A stretch of DNA of 64,000 bases, taken from positions 744,001 to 808,000 of the forward strand of contig CAWGVW010000002.1 of the NCBI GenBank assembly GCA_963826145.1, given 5' to 3'. The stretch comes from JBGPLJ01 sp963826145. Lineage in GTDB: Bacteria > Pseudomonadota > Gammaproteobacteria > Steroidobacterales > Steroidobacteraceae. This document shows, piece after piece, positions 18,137 through 27,615 of this stretch. The notes under the pieces are model-generated. The model saw only the letters and a list, made by a program, of their open reading frames with translations, was not told where the DNA came from and made no database searches. The first letter of the stretch is position 1, and the number at the start of each line of letters is the position of its first letter. The translations under genes were made by a program, and so were the position numbers.

Positions 18137-18979
18137 TCAGGCGTCGGGCACGAGCCATTCCACGGACCAGCGCGACGCCGGGTCGACGGCGAGTAGCCCG
18201 TGCAGTTCGCCGACCCACTCGCGCATCGACACGTCGAGCTGCCAAGGCGGATTCAGGATCAAGAGACCCGCGCCGTTCAAACCGACTCGCGTGTCGTCGC
18301 GGTATACGCAGAATTCCACCGCAAGTGTCGGTGGCCAGCCGGGCGCAGACGTTGCGCGGTGCAGGCGCCCAAGCGAGTGGCGTTCCTTGATCGGATACCA
18401 GAGGCAATACACTCCGGTCGGCCAGCGTTCGAGTCCCGAGCGCACGGCGAGGAGCGCGGTGTCGATGTCCTGCTCCTGGCGCTCGTAGGCAGGGTCGATC
18501 AGCACGAGGCCGCGACGTTCGCGTGGTGGCAGCAGCGCCTTCATCGCATGCAGGCCGTCGCCGCATTCGATATGCAGCCGCGGGTCCTGTCCGAGATTCG
18601 CGGCAAGCGCCTCAGCTTCGGCGGGCACGATTTCGTAGAAGCTGGCGCGATCCTGGGGCCGAAGTAGCCGCTGCGCGAGGCACGGCGATCCGGGATAGCT
18701 GAGCGGTACGCCGTCCACGACACGTGAAAATTGCCGGACCCGCTCGGACCAGTCCTTGAGGGGTGGACTGCGTGGCTCGACCGCGAGGACCTTGAGGGCG
18801 CCGAAGGCGGCCTCGCTCCGCATCGCTGGATCGAGCGGGTACATGCCGCGACCCGCGTGCGTTTCGAGATAGAAGCAGGGCTTGTCCTTCTGCACGAGGC
18901 GAGTGAGAAGGTCGACGAGCGCGACGTGCTTCAGGACGTCGCCGAAATTCCCCGCGTGATGGCGATGCTGGTACTTCAC
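18137..18979 (-). CDS. rlmJ: 23S rRNA (adenine(2030)-N6)-methyltransferase
   Basis: 280 residues, equal to E. coli RlmJ. The N-terminus YQHRHHAGNFGDVLKH is diagnostic; YPGSP and LETHAGRGMY belong to the SAM-binding region. The catalytic motif reads LIDPAYE rather than the usual DPPY, a conservative-looking change at a position that contacts the target base. Converges with tag (10-base gap). The start is fixed by the conserved MKYQHRH. Confidence 0.93.
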   Translation of the reverse strand: MKYQHRHHAGNFGDVLKHVALVDLLTRLVQKDKPCFYLETHAGRGMYPLDPAMRSEAAFGALKVLAVEPRSPPLKDWSERVRQFSRVVDGVPLSYPGSPCLAQRLLRPQDRASFYEIVPAEAEALAANLGQDPRLHIECGDGLHAMKALLPPRERRGLVLIDPAYERQEQDIDTALLAVRSGLERWPTGVYCLWYPIKERHSLGRLHRATSAPGWPPTLAVEFCVYRDDTRVGLNGAGLLILNPPWQLDVSMREWVGELHGLLAVDPASRWSVEWLVPDA

Positions 18980-19060
18980 AGGTGGCGCCCGAACCCGGAC
19001 GCTCCGGGCTCACGTTTATACTGCGCACTCTCGACTCGAATGAAAATACGGAGTGAATCC

Positions 19061-19594
19061 ATGCGACACGCCAGATCAGCGACACTAGCCACCCTTGCCG
19101 TACTCGGCGCGACCGCCTGCATGCAGTCGCGGGGAACGGAGCCAGCCGGCGACGCGGCGCAATCGACCACTCCAGCGACGAAGCCGTCAGTGAGGAAGAA
19201 CGACAGCGCGAAATCGCAAAGCGTTCGGAGCTTCGCGGCGAACGCCCGGCAGCGGATGCTGCGGGGGGCGCGAAACCCGAAGCCCGCCACCGAAGCGGTT
19301 GCCGGTGAAGTCCCGGACGCCATTCTGAACCAGATGAAGGCGGACTTGGCCACCCGCGTCGGGAAATCTGCCGATGGCGCGCGAGTCCTGCGCGCCGAAC
19401 AGGTGGTCTGGCCGGACGGCTCCATTGGTTGCGCGAAACCTGGCGTCCTCTATACCCAGCAAACCGTGCCCGGTTACCTCGTGGAACTCGAGTTCGACGG
19501 CAAACGCTATCGGTACCATGCGCCGCTCGCCGGCGGCGCCATCTACTGCGAACGACCGGGGCCTTTCCTCGAGCGCCTCGGCCCGGCGCAGTAG
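19061..19594 (+). CDS. Exported hypothetical protein, possibly a lipoprotein
   Basis: 177 residues. The signal peptide ends near GATACMQS, a weak lipobox. A Ser/Thr/Lys-rich linker (about 27-75) precedes a C-terminal domain with WPDGSIGCAKPG and VPGYLVELEFDGKRYRYHA, a pattern seen in small exported proteins of unknown function. The start at 19061 is chosen for its GGAG eight bases upstream; an in-frame ATG at 19040 is possible. Followed by a strong hairpin terminator. Confidence 0.75.
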   Translation: MRHARSATLATLAVLGATACMQSRGTEPAGDAAQSTTPATKPSVRKNDSAKSQSVRSFAANARQRMLRGARNPKPATEAVAGEVPDAILNQMKADLATRVGKSADGARVLRAEQVVWPDGSIGCAKPGVLYTQQTVPGYLVELEFDGKRYRYHAPLAGGAIYCERPGPFLERLGPAQ

Positions 19595-19616
19595 ATGCCC
19601 GCCGCCGAAAAAGAAA

Positions 19617-19645
19617 GGGCCCTTCCGCATACCGCGGAAGGGCCC
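19617..19645. terminator. Bidirectional intrinsic terminator
   Basis: A perfect 12-bp stem (GGGCCCTTCCGC with GCGGAAGGGCCC, loop ATACC) lies between the convergent exported-protein and S8 protease genes. The A-rich run GAAAAAGAAA just left of the stem gives a U-rich tract for transcripts arriving from the right (minus strand, the protease gene). Confidence 0.85.
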
Positions 19646-19682
19646 CGATCTACGACTGGCCAGCGACTACTGTGCGAATACG

Positions 19683-22600
19683 CTACCGCCCGGGCGCGCG
19701 AACAGACACGCTCTCGGTCGCCTGCGTCGCGCCGCCGCGGCTCGACGCCCCGCGGTCGCCGTTCGTGATGACCATCAGCCCGAGCTCCGGCGTGTTGCCC
19801 GGGAAGGCGCCGAAGTCATACGCCGTCAGCGTACCGTTGGAATTGCCGGCGATGTCGTCCGCAACACCGACGAACTCTTCACCGTACGGCGCGATCGTGT
19901 AGACATCCGGGAGGATGTCGCTCGGGCCGCCGAAGAAGAAGTCGAAGTTGCCCGCCACGATATCGACATTGCGATTGAGGATATCCGCACTTGTCAGGCC
20001 CACCTGCTCGCCGCACACGCGCAACACGATGTTGCCGGTGTTGGTGCTGTGCTCGGCGTAGAAGAAGGCGTCCGCGGCCCCGGTAGCGAGGTTCTGCGAC
20101 CAGGTGACCTGGCGGCCGTCACTCACGGCATTGCTCAAGGACAGGTCGAAGTTGTAAATCGCGTAGTCGAAATTGCCGTCGCGGTTGATGTCGAGGTCGA
20201 CCTCATGGATGACGCCCGTCGACATCGTCTGGCGCTCCCAGTCGTTGAAAGCGAACTCCCAATAGAAGCCCGCGTCGCAGCCGCTATCGAGCACGGTGTT
20301 CACGCCGAACGCGTGAATGTCCGGCGTTGGCGACTGGCCACCCGCCGGGCCTTCGGGCAAGTTGTCGCTCACCGCAAGCAACGTGTAGGTGTTGGACTGC
20401 GACGTGCCGATGCCGCTGTTCTTCAGCTGCATCGTGCCTGTCTTGTAGCCCGCACCCGTGTCGTGGAGCTGCAGTTCCGTGCCCCGGCTCGTCACGTTGG
20501 CTGCCTTGCGGGGCAGGACGTGCCACGGCAGCGTGATTGTTTCCTGCGAGCTCGTGAACACGATGTAGCCGTCGTATTCGTTCGCCGTCAGCAGCGCCGG
20601 ATTGGCGCCGCCGGAACCCGAATTCATCAGGTTGCCGCGCAGCTTCGTTCCATTGATCGACAGCTTCACTTTGAGCACCTTGCCCTGCATCGGCCCGAGT
20701 TGCACCGCGGCCGGCAAGGACAGCGAGACCGCTCCGTTCGCGACGTCGTCCGCATAGCGGGCCGTCGGCGTGATCGTGAAGTGGCGCGAGCTCCAGGAAT
20801 TGTTGCTGATGTAGATTTCCTTCGTGACGTTTACCGTGTTCTTCGACACATCCATGAAGCCGAAGCTCAGGCCGCCCGCCCAGTTGCCGGCCGAGTCCTG
20901 GGGATTGACGGTCGTGGTGCCTTTCACGGCGCGGTCGACGCGCACTTCGCCGCCACCGATGCGGCTGATCGGCGCAACGACATCCGGGACGAGACCGCCG
21001 GGGACCGAGGGCGCAAGGATCTGCGTTTCAGCCGTGTCGATGAGCGCCTGCTTGAGGCGGTTCGGCCGGCCATCTTCGCCGATGATCCGGTAGAACTGCT
21101 TGAGAAGTGCGGCTGAGCCCGCGACCATCGGCGTGGCACCCGAGGTGCCGCCGAACGCCGTGCGCCCCGTTCCGGTGCCATGCTCGGACGATACCGACGC
21201 ACCGGGCGCGCCGATTTCCGGCTTGATGCGATGATCCTGGAACATCGGGCCGCGGGCCGAAGTGGCCACCAGCGAGCCTACCAGCGCGAGGGTATTAGTC
21301 GGGTCGAAGCTCACCGTGGCGCCACTGCGAATCGCATTGGCGTCGGCGAGCGAGATCATGAATCCCGGAATGCGCTCCGGGGTGCCGCCGCCGAAAGCGC
21401 CGGCAAACGGCTGCGAGCTGTCGATGAGGCCGATGATGCCGAGAGCGGCGCCACCGTCCGCGATATTGCTGATCTTGATGCTGAATGCGCAGATTCCGCG
21501 GTTGACGAGCACGATGCGCCCGGTCGCAGAACCCGCCGCAAACGGAGCGCAACCATTGAGGTTGCCGCCCGCGCCGTCACCGTACTGGACGACTCCGGAG
21601 ATCGTCGTCGTCAACGGCGCCGACCAGGTCTGCGCGATGGCGATGCGATCCGGATTCGCGACCACGGGATTCGTGATGCGCATGCGGTTCAGCTTTTCCG
21701 AGGGCACCGCGGTCTGCGCGACCGAGATGGCCGTGAGTGCCGCCGAAGGCGTGCTGACGATGTACGGCTTGTCGCCGGCATTGCCCGCCGCCGCCGCCGT
21801 CAGTACGCCGGCCAGCGTGGCCTGGTCGACCGCGAATGAGAGGTCGTCGTCGAAGGGCTGGCCGTAGTTCGAGCCGAGCGACATGTTGACGATGTCGACG
21901 TGGTCCGACGGATCGCCGTCGCCATTCGGATCAACCGCGAATTCCATGCCTTCGATGAGTGCGACGCCGCTGCAGGACGTCGACGTCGCGGAGCATACCT
22001 TCACTGCATAGAGCTTCGCGTCTGGCGCGACACCCTGAACGCCTGCGATGATCGAAGCGACGTGCGTACCGTGACCGGACTGATCGACACAGCCCGCAGC
22101 AGGCTTGTCGAGCGGATCCGCATCCGGCTCGAGCGGGCCCGTGCTTGTGGCAGCGCAACTCGCACCGAGCGGCCAATGGCTGCCCACGAAATCGGCACCG
22201 CCGATGAATTTGCTGTTCGGAAAGCCGCCGTCAGCAAGCGTAGTCGGATCGTTGGCCGCGTAGTCGGCCGGGTTGCCCGAGCCGCCGAGATCGGCATGCG
22301 TATAGTCGGCGCCGCTATCGAGCACCGCCACGCGCACGCCAGCGCCGCGAATACCGAGGCCATGCACCGTTTCAGCGCCGATGTACGGTACCGTTTCGGA
22401 CAAGTCGATCTGATAGTCACCCACTGGCACGACCCGGGTGACGGCGATGTCCTTGCCCATCGCCGTAACGCCCGCGCGATCCGTCTCGATGAACACCGCG
22501 TTCATGACAACGCGGACGCTTGCGACAACGCGCGAAGACGGTGACGCCGCGAGCACGCGTGCGATGACTGCCTGCTGCTCCGCGCCGATCTTGCTGACGG

Positions 22601-22877
22601 ATCCGCCGGCCGCAACGCCTGGCGTCGCGAGTCTGGCGATGTACGTCTGCGTGCCGCTCGGCTGGCGCAACGAGTGCGCGGCGAGGAAGCCCGGCACGCT
22701 GTCGACCCGAACGGGAGATGCAAGTGCGGCGCTTTCAGTACCGGCCAGAGACTTGGCCGGGCGCGCCGGGCGATCCGCTGCGCTCGCGAAGCCTGCGGCC
22801 ATCAGTGCCGCCGCCGCAAGACCGATCGCTCCTTGAGCCTTGCGGCCCGCGATCCATCGACGGTGTGGAGTCATCAT
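19683..22877 (-). CDS. Secreted S8 (subtilisin-like) serine protease with PA domain
   Basis: 1064 residues. Signal peptide (about 1-33), inhibitor-like propeptide (about 35-165), then the catalytic triad: Asp in VAVLDSGADYTH (about 187), His in GHGTHVASIIAGV (about 272) and Ser in GGTSGATPMVAGSAALL (about 577). A protease-associated domain is inserted at about 435-530. The remaining 450 residues are beta-rich Fn3/bacterial-Ig-like modules, and the C-terminus has an Ala/Gly/Arg tail. The ATG at 22877 follows AGGGG by 10 bases; a TTG six codons earlier is less likely. Function: extracellular or surface proteolysis, target unknown. Confidence 0.92.
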   Translation of the reverse strand: MMTPHRRWIAGRKAQGAIGLAAAALMAAGFASAADRPARPAKSLAGTESAALASPVRVDSVPGFLAAHSLRQPSGTQTYIARLATPGVAAGGSVSKIGAEQQAVIARVLAASPSSRVVASVRVVMNAVFIETDRAGVTAMGKDIAVTRVVPVGDYQIDLSETVPYIGAETVHGLGIRGAGVRVAVLDSGADYTHADLGGSGNPADYAANDPTTLADGGFPNSKFIGGADFVGSHWPLGASCAATSTGPLEPDADPLDKPAAGCVDQSGHGTHVASIIAGVQGVAPDAKLYAVKVCSATSTSCSGVALIEGMEFAVDPNGDGDPSDHVDIVNMSLGSNYGQPFDDDLSFAVDQATLAGVLTAAAAGNAGDKPYIVSTPSAALTAISVAQTAVPSEKLNRMRITNPVVANPDRIAIAQTWSAPLTTTISGVVQYGDGAGGNLNGCAPFAAGSATGRIVLVNRGICAFSIKISNIADGGAALGIIGLIDSSQPFAGAFGGGTPERIPGFMISLADANAIRSGATVSFDPTNTLALVGSLVATSARGPMFQDHRIKPEIGAPGASVSSEHGTGTGRTAFGGTSGATPMVAGSAALLKQFYRIIGEDGRPNRLKQALIDTAETQILAPSVPGGLVPDVVAPISRIGGGEVRVDRAVKGTTTVNPQDSAGNWAGGLSFGFMDVSKNTVNVTKEIYISNNSWSSRHFTITPTARYADDVANGAVSLSLPAAVQLGPMQGKVLKVKLSINGTKLRGNLMNSGSGGANPALLTANEYDGYIVFTSSQETITLPWHVLPRKAANVTSRGTELQLHDTGAGYKTGTMQLKNSGIGTSQSNTYTLLAVSDNLPEGPAGGQSPTPDIHAFGVNTVLDSGCDAGFYWEFAFNDWERQTMSTGVIHEVDLDINRDGNFDYAIYNFDLSLSNAVSDGRQVTWSQNLATGAADAFFYAEHSTNTGNIVLRVCGEQVGLTSADILNRNVDIVAGNFDFFFGGPSDILPDVYTIAPYGEEFVGVADDIAGNSNGTLTAYDFGAFPGNTPELGLMVITNGDRGASSRGGATQATESVSVRAPGR

Positions 22878-23253
22878 TGTGTGGTATCCCCTCAAGAGTT
22901 GTTGTTGACGAGGCGCAAGCCCGAAACCCCATCCGAACCAAGAGAAATGTCACGTTCTTTCTTGGCCGTAGTCACACGACGCGCACCTATGTCGCAGAGC
23001 GCGACTCAGTCGGTGAGCAGCCTGGCGGGTTTGCGCCTTGTCGTTTTGTCCCGCGCAAACCGTACTCCTGCAGGTGACGGAATTCAACGTGTCGGATTTG
23101 TGCAACGACCGTTGAATTGAACATAAACCAGCTGCAATTCGTCGAGTTTTCCAGCCCGACGTTTGAAGCGCGATGCGATTTGGCGCGCCATGCGCGCGCG
23201 CCAACGGGCGCGCGATGACACCGGCGCCTAAATAAGAAAGAGTGCGCGCCCTG
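22878..23253. other. Intergenic gap upstream of the S8 protease gene
   Basis: 376 bases without a supportable gene. It must hold the protease promoter, which I cannot place with confidence. Two perfect inverted repeats are visible: AATTCAACG (23081-23089) with CGTTGAATT (23110-23118), a possible operator, and CGCGCGCC (23195-23202) with GGCGCGCG (23207-23214), a GC hairpin just beyond topA that lacks a T-tract. Confidence 0.6.
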
Positions 23254-25740
23254 TCAGGACTTGGACTTCGCGCGCGCCGTCTTCTTCTTTGAATTCTTTT
23301 TTGGCTTTGGGGAACGTGCGGCGCTCGTCGCCGCAACAGGTGTCGGAATTTTTGCCACTCGCGCAGCTGCCGCGACAGGCGCGGCGGCTGCCGTCACCGC
23401 GGTGTCGGCGGTCTTTGCCGGCGCCTTCTTGCCGAACGCGCGCCGCTGCCCACGAATAGGCGCCGCGGCAATGAGTTCGCGGCACTCTTCGAGCGTCATC
23501 GATTTCGGATCGCGATCCTTCGGTATCTTCGCGTTCTTCTGCTTGTCGGTGATGTACGGACCGTAACGGCCGTTCAACACCTGGATGCCGGCGTCGGCGA
23601 AATCGAGAATGAGCCGGTTCGCATCCGCGACCTTCTTGGCCGCGATGATCTCTAGCGCGCGCGGCAACTCGACCGTGTAGGGATCGTCTTCCTTCAGCGA
23701 GACGTATTTCGCGCCGTACTTGATGTAAGGGCCGAAGCGGCCGACGTTGGCCTGCACGGGTTCGCCCTCCACCGTGGCGCCGAGCGTGCGCGGCAGCTTG
23801 AAGAGTTCGAACGCGTCGGCCGCCGTGATCGTGTCCATCTTCTGTCCGGGCCGCAAGCCCGCAAACCGCGGCTTCTCGACGTCCTCCTTCGTGCCGATCT
23901 GAACGAAGGGCCCGAAGCGCCCCATGCGCACGCTCATCGGTCTGCCCGACGCTGGATCGACGCCAAGGCTGCGCGCCTGCGCGACGGCTTCGCGCGATAC
24001 GTTCTTTTCCGTGTGCTCGACCAGATCGATGAAGGGCTTCCAGAATTTGCGCAGCAGCGGGACCCATTCCTCTTCGCCGCGTGACACGGCGTCGAGCTCA
24101 TCCTCCATGCGCGCCGTGAAGCCGTATTCGACGTAACGATGGAAATACTGCGACAGGAACCGATTCACTATCTTGCCGATGTCGGTCGGCACGAACCGGC
24201 GATTGACCATCTCGACGTACTCGCGATCCTTGAGAGTCGAAATGATCGAAGCGTAGGTCGACGGGCGGCCGATGCCGTGCTCTTCAAGCGCCTTGACGAG
24301 CGAAGCTTCCGAATAGCGCGGCGGCGGTTCGGTGAAGTGCTGTTCCGGATGGATCTTGAGGAGCTCGACGCGATCGCCGACCTGCATGGCGGGGAGCACG
24401 TGGTCGGTGTCGTCGTCACTCGTGTCGTCATGGCCTTCCTGATAGACAACCATGTAGCCGGGTTTTAGGAGCGTCGACCCATTGGCCCGCAGCGTGTGGC
24501 GGCCGGGCGCGTCGGCGCCCGCGACGAGATCGACGGCCACGGTGTCGAACAGCGCGTGGCTCATCTGACACGCGACGGTACGCTTCCAGATGAGTGAATA
24601 GAGCCGGAACTGGTCGTCCTCGATCTTGCCCTCGACTTGTCCGGGTGTGATGGCCGCCGATGTCGGGCGCACGGCTTCATGGGCTTCCTGTGCGTTCTTC
24701 GACTTGGTCTTGTAGACGCGCGGCTCCTCGGCGAGTCCCTCCGCGCCGTAGAGTTTGGTGATGACTTCGCGCATCTCCGCTACAGCTTCCTGGGCGAGCG
24801 ATACGGAGTCGGTGCGCATGTAGGTGATGAGGCCGACCGCGCCATCGCCGAAATCGACGCCCTCGTAGAGCTGCTGCGCCGTGCGCATGGTCTTCTGCGC
24901 GCTGAAGCCGAGCTTGCGCGCTGCTTCCTGCTGCAGCGTCGAGGTCGTGAAGGGCGGCGCCGGATTCCTGCGGCGCTGCTTGCGCTCGATGTTCGCGACC
25001 AGAAGCTTGCCGTGCGCGGCGGCGGTGAGCGTCGACTCGACTTCACGCGCCGCCGTCTCCGAGGTGAATGAGAATTGCTCGACCTTCTGGCCGCGATACT
25101 CGATGAGCTTCGCCGGAAACTGCTGGCCGGCTTTCGCGACGTCGGCGTCGATCGTCCAGTATTCCTGCGACTTGAACGCCTCGATCTCCGCCTCGCGCTC
25201 GCAGATCATCCTGAGCGCCGGGCTCTGCACGCGGCCCGCGGACAAGCCCCGCCTGACCTTCTTCCACAAGAGCGGCGAGAGATTGAAGCCGACGAGATAA
25301 TCGAGGGCGCGGCGCGCCTGCTGCGCGTTGACCAGATCGACCGACAGGTCGCGCGGTTCATTGATCGCCGCGCGGATCGCGTTCTTCGTGATTTCGTAGA
25401 ACGTCACGCGGCTCACTTCCTTGCCGACGAGCGCGCCCTGTTCCTCGAGGATTTCGCGCAGATGCCAGGCGATCGCCTCGCCCTCGCGGTCCGGGTCCGT
25501 CGCGAGGATCAGCGACTTCGCTTTCTTCAGGGCCCGCGTGATGGCGCCGACATGGCGCTCGTTCTTTTCGATGAGCCGGTATTGCATCGCGAAGTTGTGA
25601 TCGGGATCGACCGCGCCCTCCTTCGGCACGAGGTCCCGCACGTGGCCGTAGGAGGCGAGCACCTCGTAGTCCCTGCCGAGGTACTTCTTGATGGTGCGCG
25701 CCTTTGCGGGCGATTCGACGATGACGAGGTTCTGGCTCAT
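23254..25740 (-). CDS. topA: DNA topoisomerase I
   Basis: 828 residues. Toprim domain at the N-terminus (VIVESPAKARTIKKYLG, then TDPDREGEAIAWHL), active-site tyrosine in GLITYMRTDSV at about residue 305, and GIGRPSTYASII. The C-terminal part has cysteine-free repeats with GRFGPFVQIG, GRFGPYIKYG and GRYGPYITD in place of zinc ribbons, then an Ala/Lys-rich basic tail. Relaxes negative supercoils. Lies 124 bases after smg on the same strand. Confidence 0.97.
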   Translation of the reverse strand: MSQNLVIVESPAKARTIKKYLGRDYEVLASYGHVRDLVPKEGAVDPDHNFAMQYRLIEKNERHVGAITRALKKAKSLILATDPDREGEAIAWHLREILEEQGALVGKEVSRVTFYEITKNAIRAAINEPRDLSVDLVNAQQARRALDYLVGFNLSPLLWKKVRRGLSAGRVQSPALRMICEREAEIEAFKSQEYWTIDADVAKAGQQFPAKLIEYRGQKVEQFSFTSETAAREVESTLTAAAHGKLLVANIERKQRRRNPAPPFTTSTLQQEAARKLGFSAQKTMRTAQQLYEGVDFGDGAVGLITYMRTDSVSLAQEAVAEMREVITKLYGAEGLAEEPRVYKTKSKNAQEAHEAVRPTSAAITPGQVEGKIEDDQFRLYSLIWKRTVACQMSHALFDTVAVDLVAGADAPGRHTLRANGSTLLKPGYMVVYQEGHDDTSDDDTDHVLPAMQVGDRVELLKIHPEQHFTEPPPRYSEASLVKALEEHGIGRPSTYASIISTLKDREYVEMVNRRFVPTDIGKIVNRFLSQYFHRYVEYGFTARMEDELDAVSRGEEEWVPLLRKFWKPFIDLVEHTEKNVSREAVAQARSLGVDPASGRPMSVRMGRFGPFVQIGTKEDVEKPRFAGLRPGQKMDTITAADAFELFKLPRTLGATVEGEPVQANVGRFGPYIKYGAKYVSLKEDDPYTVELPRALEIIAAKKVADANRLILDFADAGIQVLNGRYGPYITDKQKNAKIPKDRDPKSMTLEECRELIAAAPIRGQRRAFGKKAPAKTADTAVTAAAAPVAAAARVAKIPTPVAATSAARSPKPKKNSKKKTARAKSKS

Positions 25741-25864
25741 GTCACTTCAGGAGTGGACGGCGGCCGGCGGAAATTCCACCGGTCCAGAAAAAAATGAACC
25801 GCGGACGAGCCGCGGCGAACAAAGGAACGCAGGTGAGGAATGCTTCTGAGTCAGGCGTCTGGTC

Positions 25865-26335
25865 CTAGTGGACGGCCTCGGCACGCTCGTCGAACACCAG
25901 GTCTTCCATGCGCGCATACGCTTCTCCCTGCCCGGGCTGGCTGAAGAGGACCATCAGCACCACCCACTTCACCTTCTCGATGTCGATATCGTCCGCCTCG
26001 AGGGCCATGAGCCGGTCGATGACGATCTCGCGTTGCGTCCCCGACAGGATGCCGATGTTCTCGAGATACAGGATGTAGCCGCGGCAGTCGGTATCGAGCC
26101 GCAGCTGCTCATGGCCGCTGAAAACACGCATGGCGCGGGCCGTGGCGTCGGCGACACAATGCTTGCCGTCGGCGAGGCTGTCGAGCCAGTCGAGCGCCCG
26201 CCCGATGTCCCCATCGGCGAAACCAGCTTTTTCCAGTTCCTGCTTCAAGAGATCGCGGCTCGGCTGCGGCTCGAGCTCCGCGTCCATGTAGTTCTCGAAG
26301 AGGTAGATCAGGATGTCGAGCACGCTTTCTTTCAT
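25865..26335 (-). CDS. smg: Smg/DUF494 family protein
   Basis: 156 residues, acidic, no membrane segment. The family N-terminus MKESVLDILIYLFENYMD fixes the start at 26335, two bases after the dprA stop; an upstream in-frame ATG would overlap dprA. Smg is known almost only from its conserved place after dprA, and its biochemical role is not established. Confidence 0.9.
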   Translation of the reverse strand: MKESVLDILIYLFENYMDAELEPQPSRDLLKQELEKAGFADGDIGRALDWLDSLADGKHCVADATARAMRVFSGHEQLRLDTDCRGYILYLENIGILSGTQREIVIDRLMALEADDIDIEKVKWVVLMVLFSQPGQGEAYARMEDLVFDERAEAVH

Positions 26336-26336
26336 C

Positions 26337-27494
26337 TCATCGCCTCGCGTGTTTGCGGCCATACAGGCCGCCTGCGCTTGCTTCCACGAATCCCTTCAGT
26401 TCCAGTATGAGAAGCATGGAAGCCACGGCTTCGGTCGAAAAATCCGTGCGCTCGGCGAGCGTGTCGATCGAGGCCGGCTCGAAGCCGAGCGCATCTAACA
26501 GGATTTTGTAGTCCTTGTCCAATTCATCCACCGGAATTTCCGTGCTTGCAGGCGCGGGTGGCCGGCGAATTTCCTGCAGCGCGCCGGCAAGTGCAGGAAG
26601 TTCCACGAGCACGTCCGCGGCATTTTCCACGAGCTTCGCTCCCTGGCGGATGAGCGCGTGGCAGCCGCGAGCCAGCGGATTGTGAATGGAACCCGGGATT
26701 GCGAAAACCTCCCGCCCTTGTTCGCCGGCGAGCCGCGCGGTGATCAACGAGCCGCTGCGCTGCGCGGCTTCGACGACGAGCGTGCCGAGCGCGAGGCCGC
26801 TGATGATGCGATTACGCTGGGGAAAGTGCGAGCGGCGCGCGGGCGTGCCGATGGAAAACTCCGACACGAGCGCGCCGTGCGCCGAGATCTCCTCGGCAAG
26901 CGCCGCGTGTTGGCGCGGAAAGACGATGTCGAGGCCGGTGCCACAGACGCCGATCGTTCGTCCCCGGCCGGCGAGCGCGCCACGATGGGCGGCGCCATCG
27001 ATGCCCTCAGCGAGACCACTCGTGATCGTGAGGCCCGCAGCGGCGAGGAATTCTGCGAACGCGAGCGCGGTCTCACGTCCCGCGGCTGTTGGATTGCGGC
27101 TGCCGACGATTGCGAGCTGTGGCTCGGACAGCGCCGCCGGGTCGCCGTCGACGTAGAGCGCGAGCGGTGCGCCTGGCGTCTGTGCGAGCAATGGCGGATA
27201 CGCCGGCGAAGTGCACGGCACAAGGTGATGAGCTTTGCCTTCGAGCCACGCGAGGTCCGCCTCGACATCGACCCCGGCAAGCGTCGCGATTCGTGCCGCG
27301 GGCGTCGCGCCAATCCCGAGTTCGGCGAGGCGGCGCGCGGAGGCTTCGAGCAGATGCGCCGCGCTGCCAGCGACGGCAACGGCCTCGACCAGGACCGGAA
27401 TTTCCAGACCGCCAACGCTTGCCAGGCGAATCCACGCAGCAGCCTCGTCGGCGGTGGACGCGTGTGGCGCAACAGCTCGCTGATCGATGGACAT
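26337..27494 (-). CDS. dprA: DNA-processing protein DprA
   Basis: 385 residues. N-terminal SAM-like region, a central Rossmann-type DNA-binding core (about 105-310; IVGSRNPTAAGRETA, SGLAEGIDGAAHRGAL, GTGLDIVFPRQH, PQRNRIISGLA), and a C-terminal winged-helix domain (about 325-380). Loads RecA onto incoming single-stranded DNA during natural transformation. First gene of dprA-smg(-topA); a terminator separates it from the upstream LysM gene. Confidence 0.95.
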   Translation of the reverse strand: MSIDQRAVAPHASTADEAAAWIRLASVGGLEIPVLVEAVAVAGSAAHLLEASARRLAELGIGATPAARIATLAGVDVEADLAWLEGKAHHLVPCTSPAYPPLLAQTPGAPLALYVDGDPAALSEPQLAIVGSRNPTAAGRETALAFAEFLAAAGLTITSGLAEGIDGAAHRGALAGRGRTIGVCGTGLDIVFPRQHAALAEEISAHGALVSEFSIGTPARRSHFPQRNRIISGLALGTLVVEAAQRSGSLITARLAGEQGREVFAIPGSIHNPLARGCHALIRQGAKLVENAADVLVELPALAGALQEIRRPPAPASTEIPVDELDKDYKILLDALGFEPASIDTLAERTDFSTEAVASMLLILELKGFVEASAGGLYGRKHARR

Positions 27495-27560
27495 GGCGTG
27501 ATTCTATTCGCCGGGGCGCAGCACACGCCGCTGGCCTGCGTACGCAGGCGCAGAAAAATG

Positions 27561-27593
27561 AAGGGCCGCGACGGATCGCTCCGCGCGGCCCTT
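27561..27593 (-). terminator. Intrinsic terminator after the LysM gene
   Basis: Perfect 10-bp stem AAGGGCCGCG/CGCGGCCCTT with a 13-base loop. On the minus strand the stem is followed by CATTTTTCTG, giving a U-tract. It sits 23 bases past the LysM stop and before the dprA start, so it should insulate the dprA operon. Confidence 0.85.
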
Positions 27594-27615
27594 GCCCTTT
27601 CAGGCTTTGACGGAC

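Noticed and set aside
19374..21116. 580-codon plus-strand frame across the S8 protease
   Set aside because: Antisense shadow of the protease C-terminus with no domain or signal.
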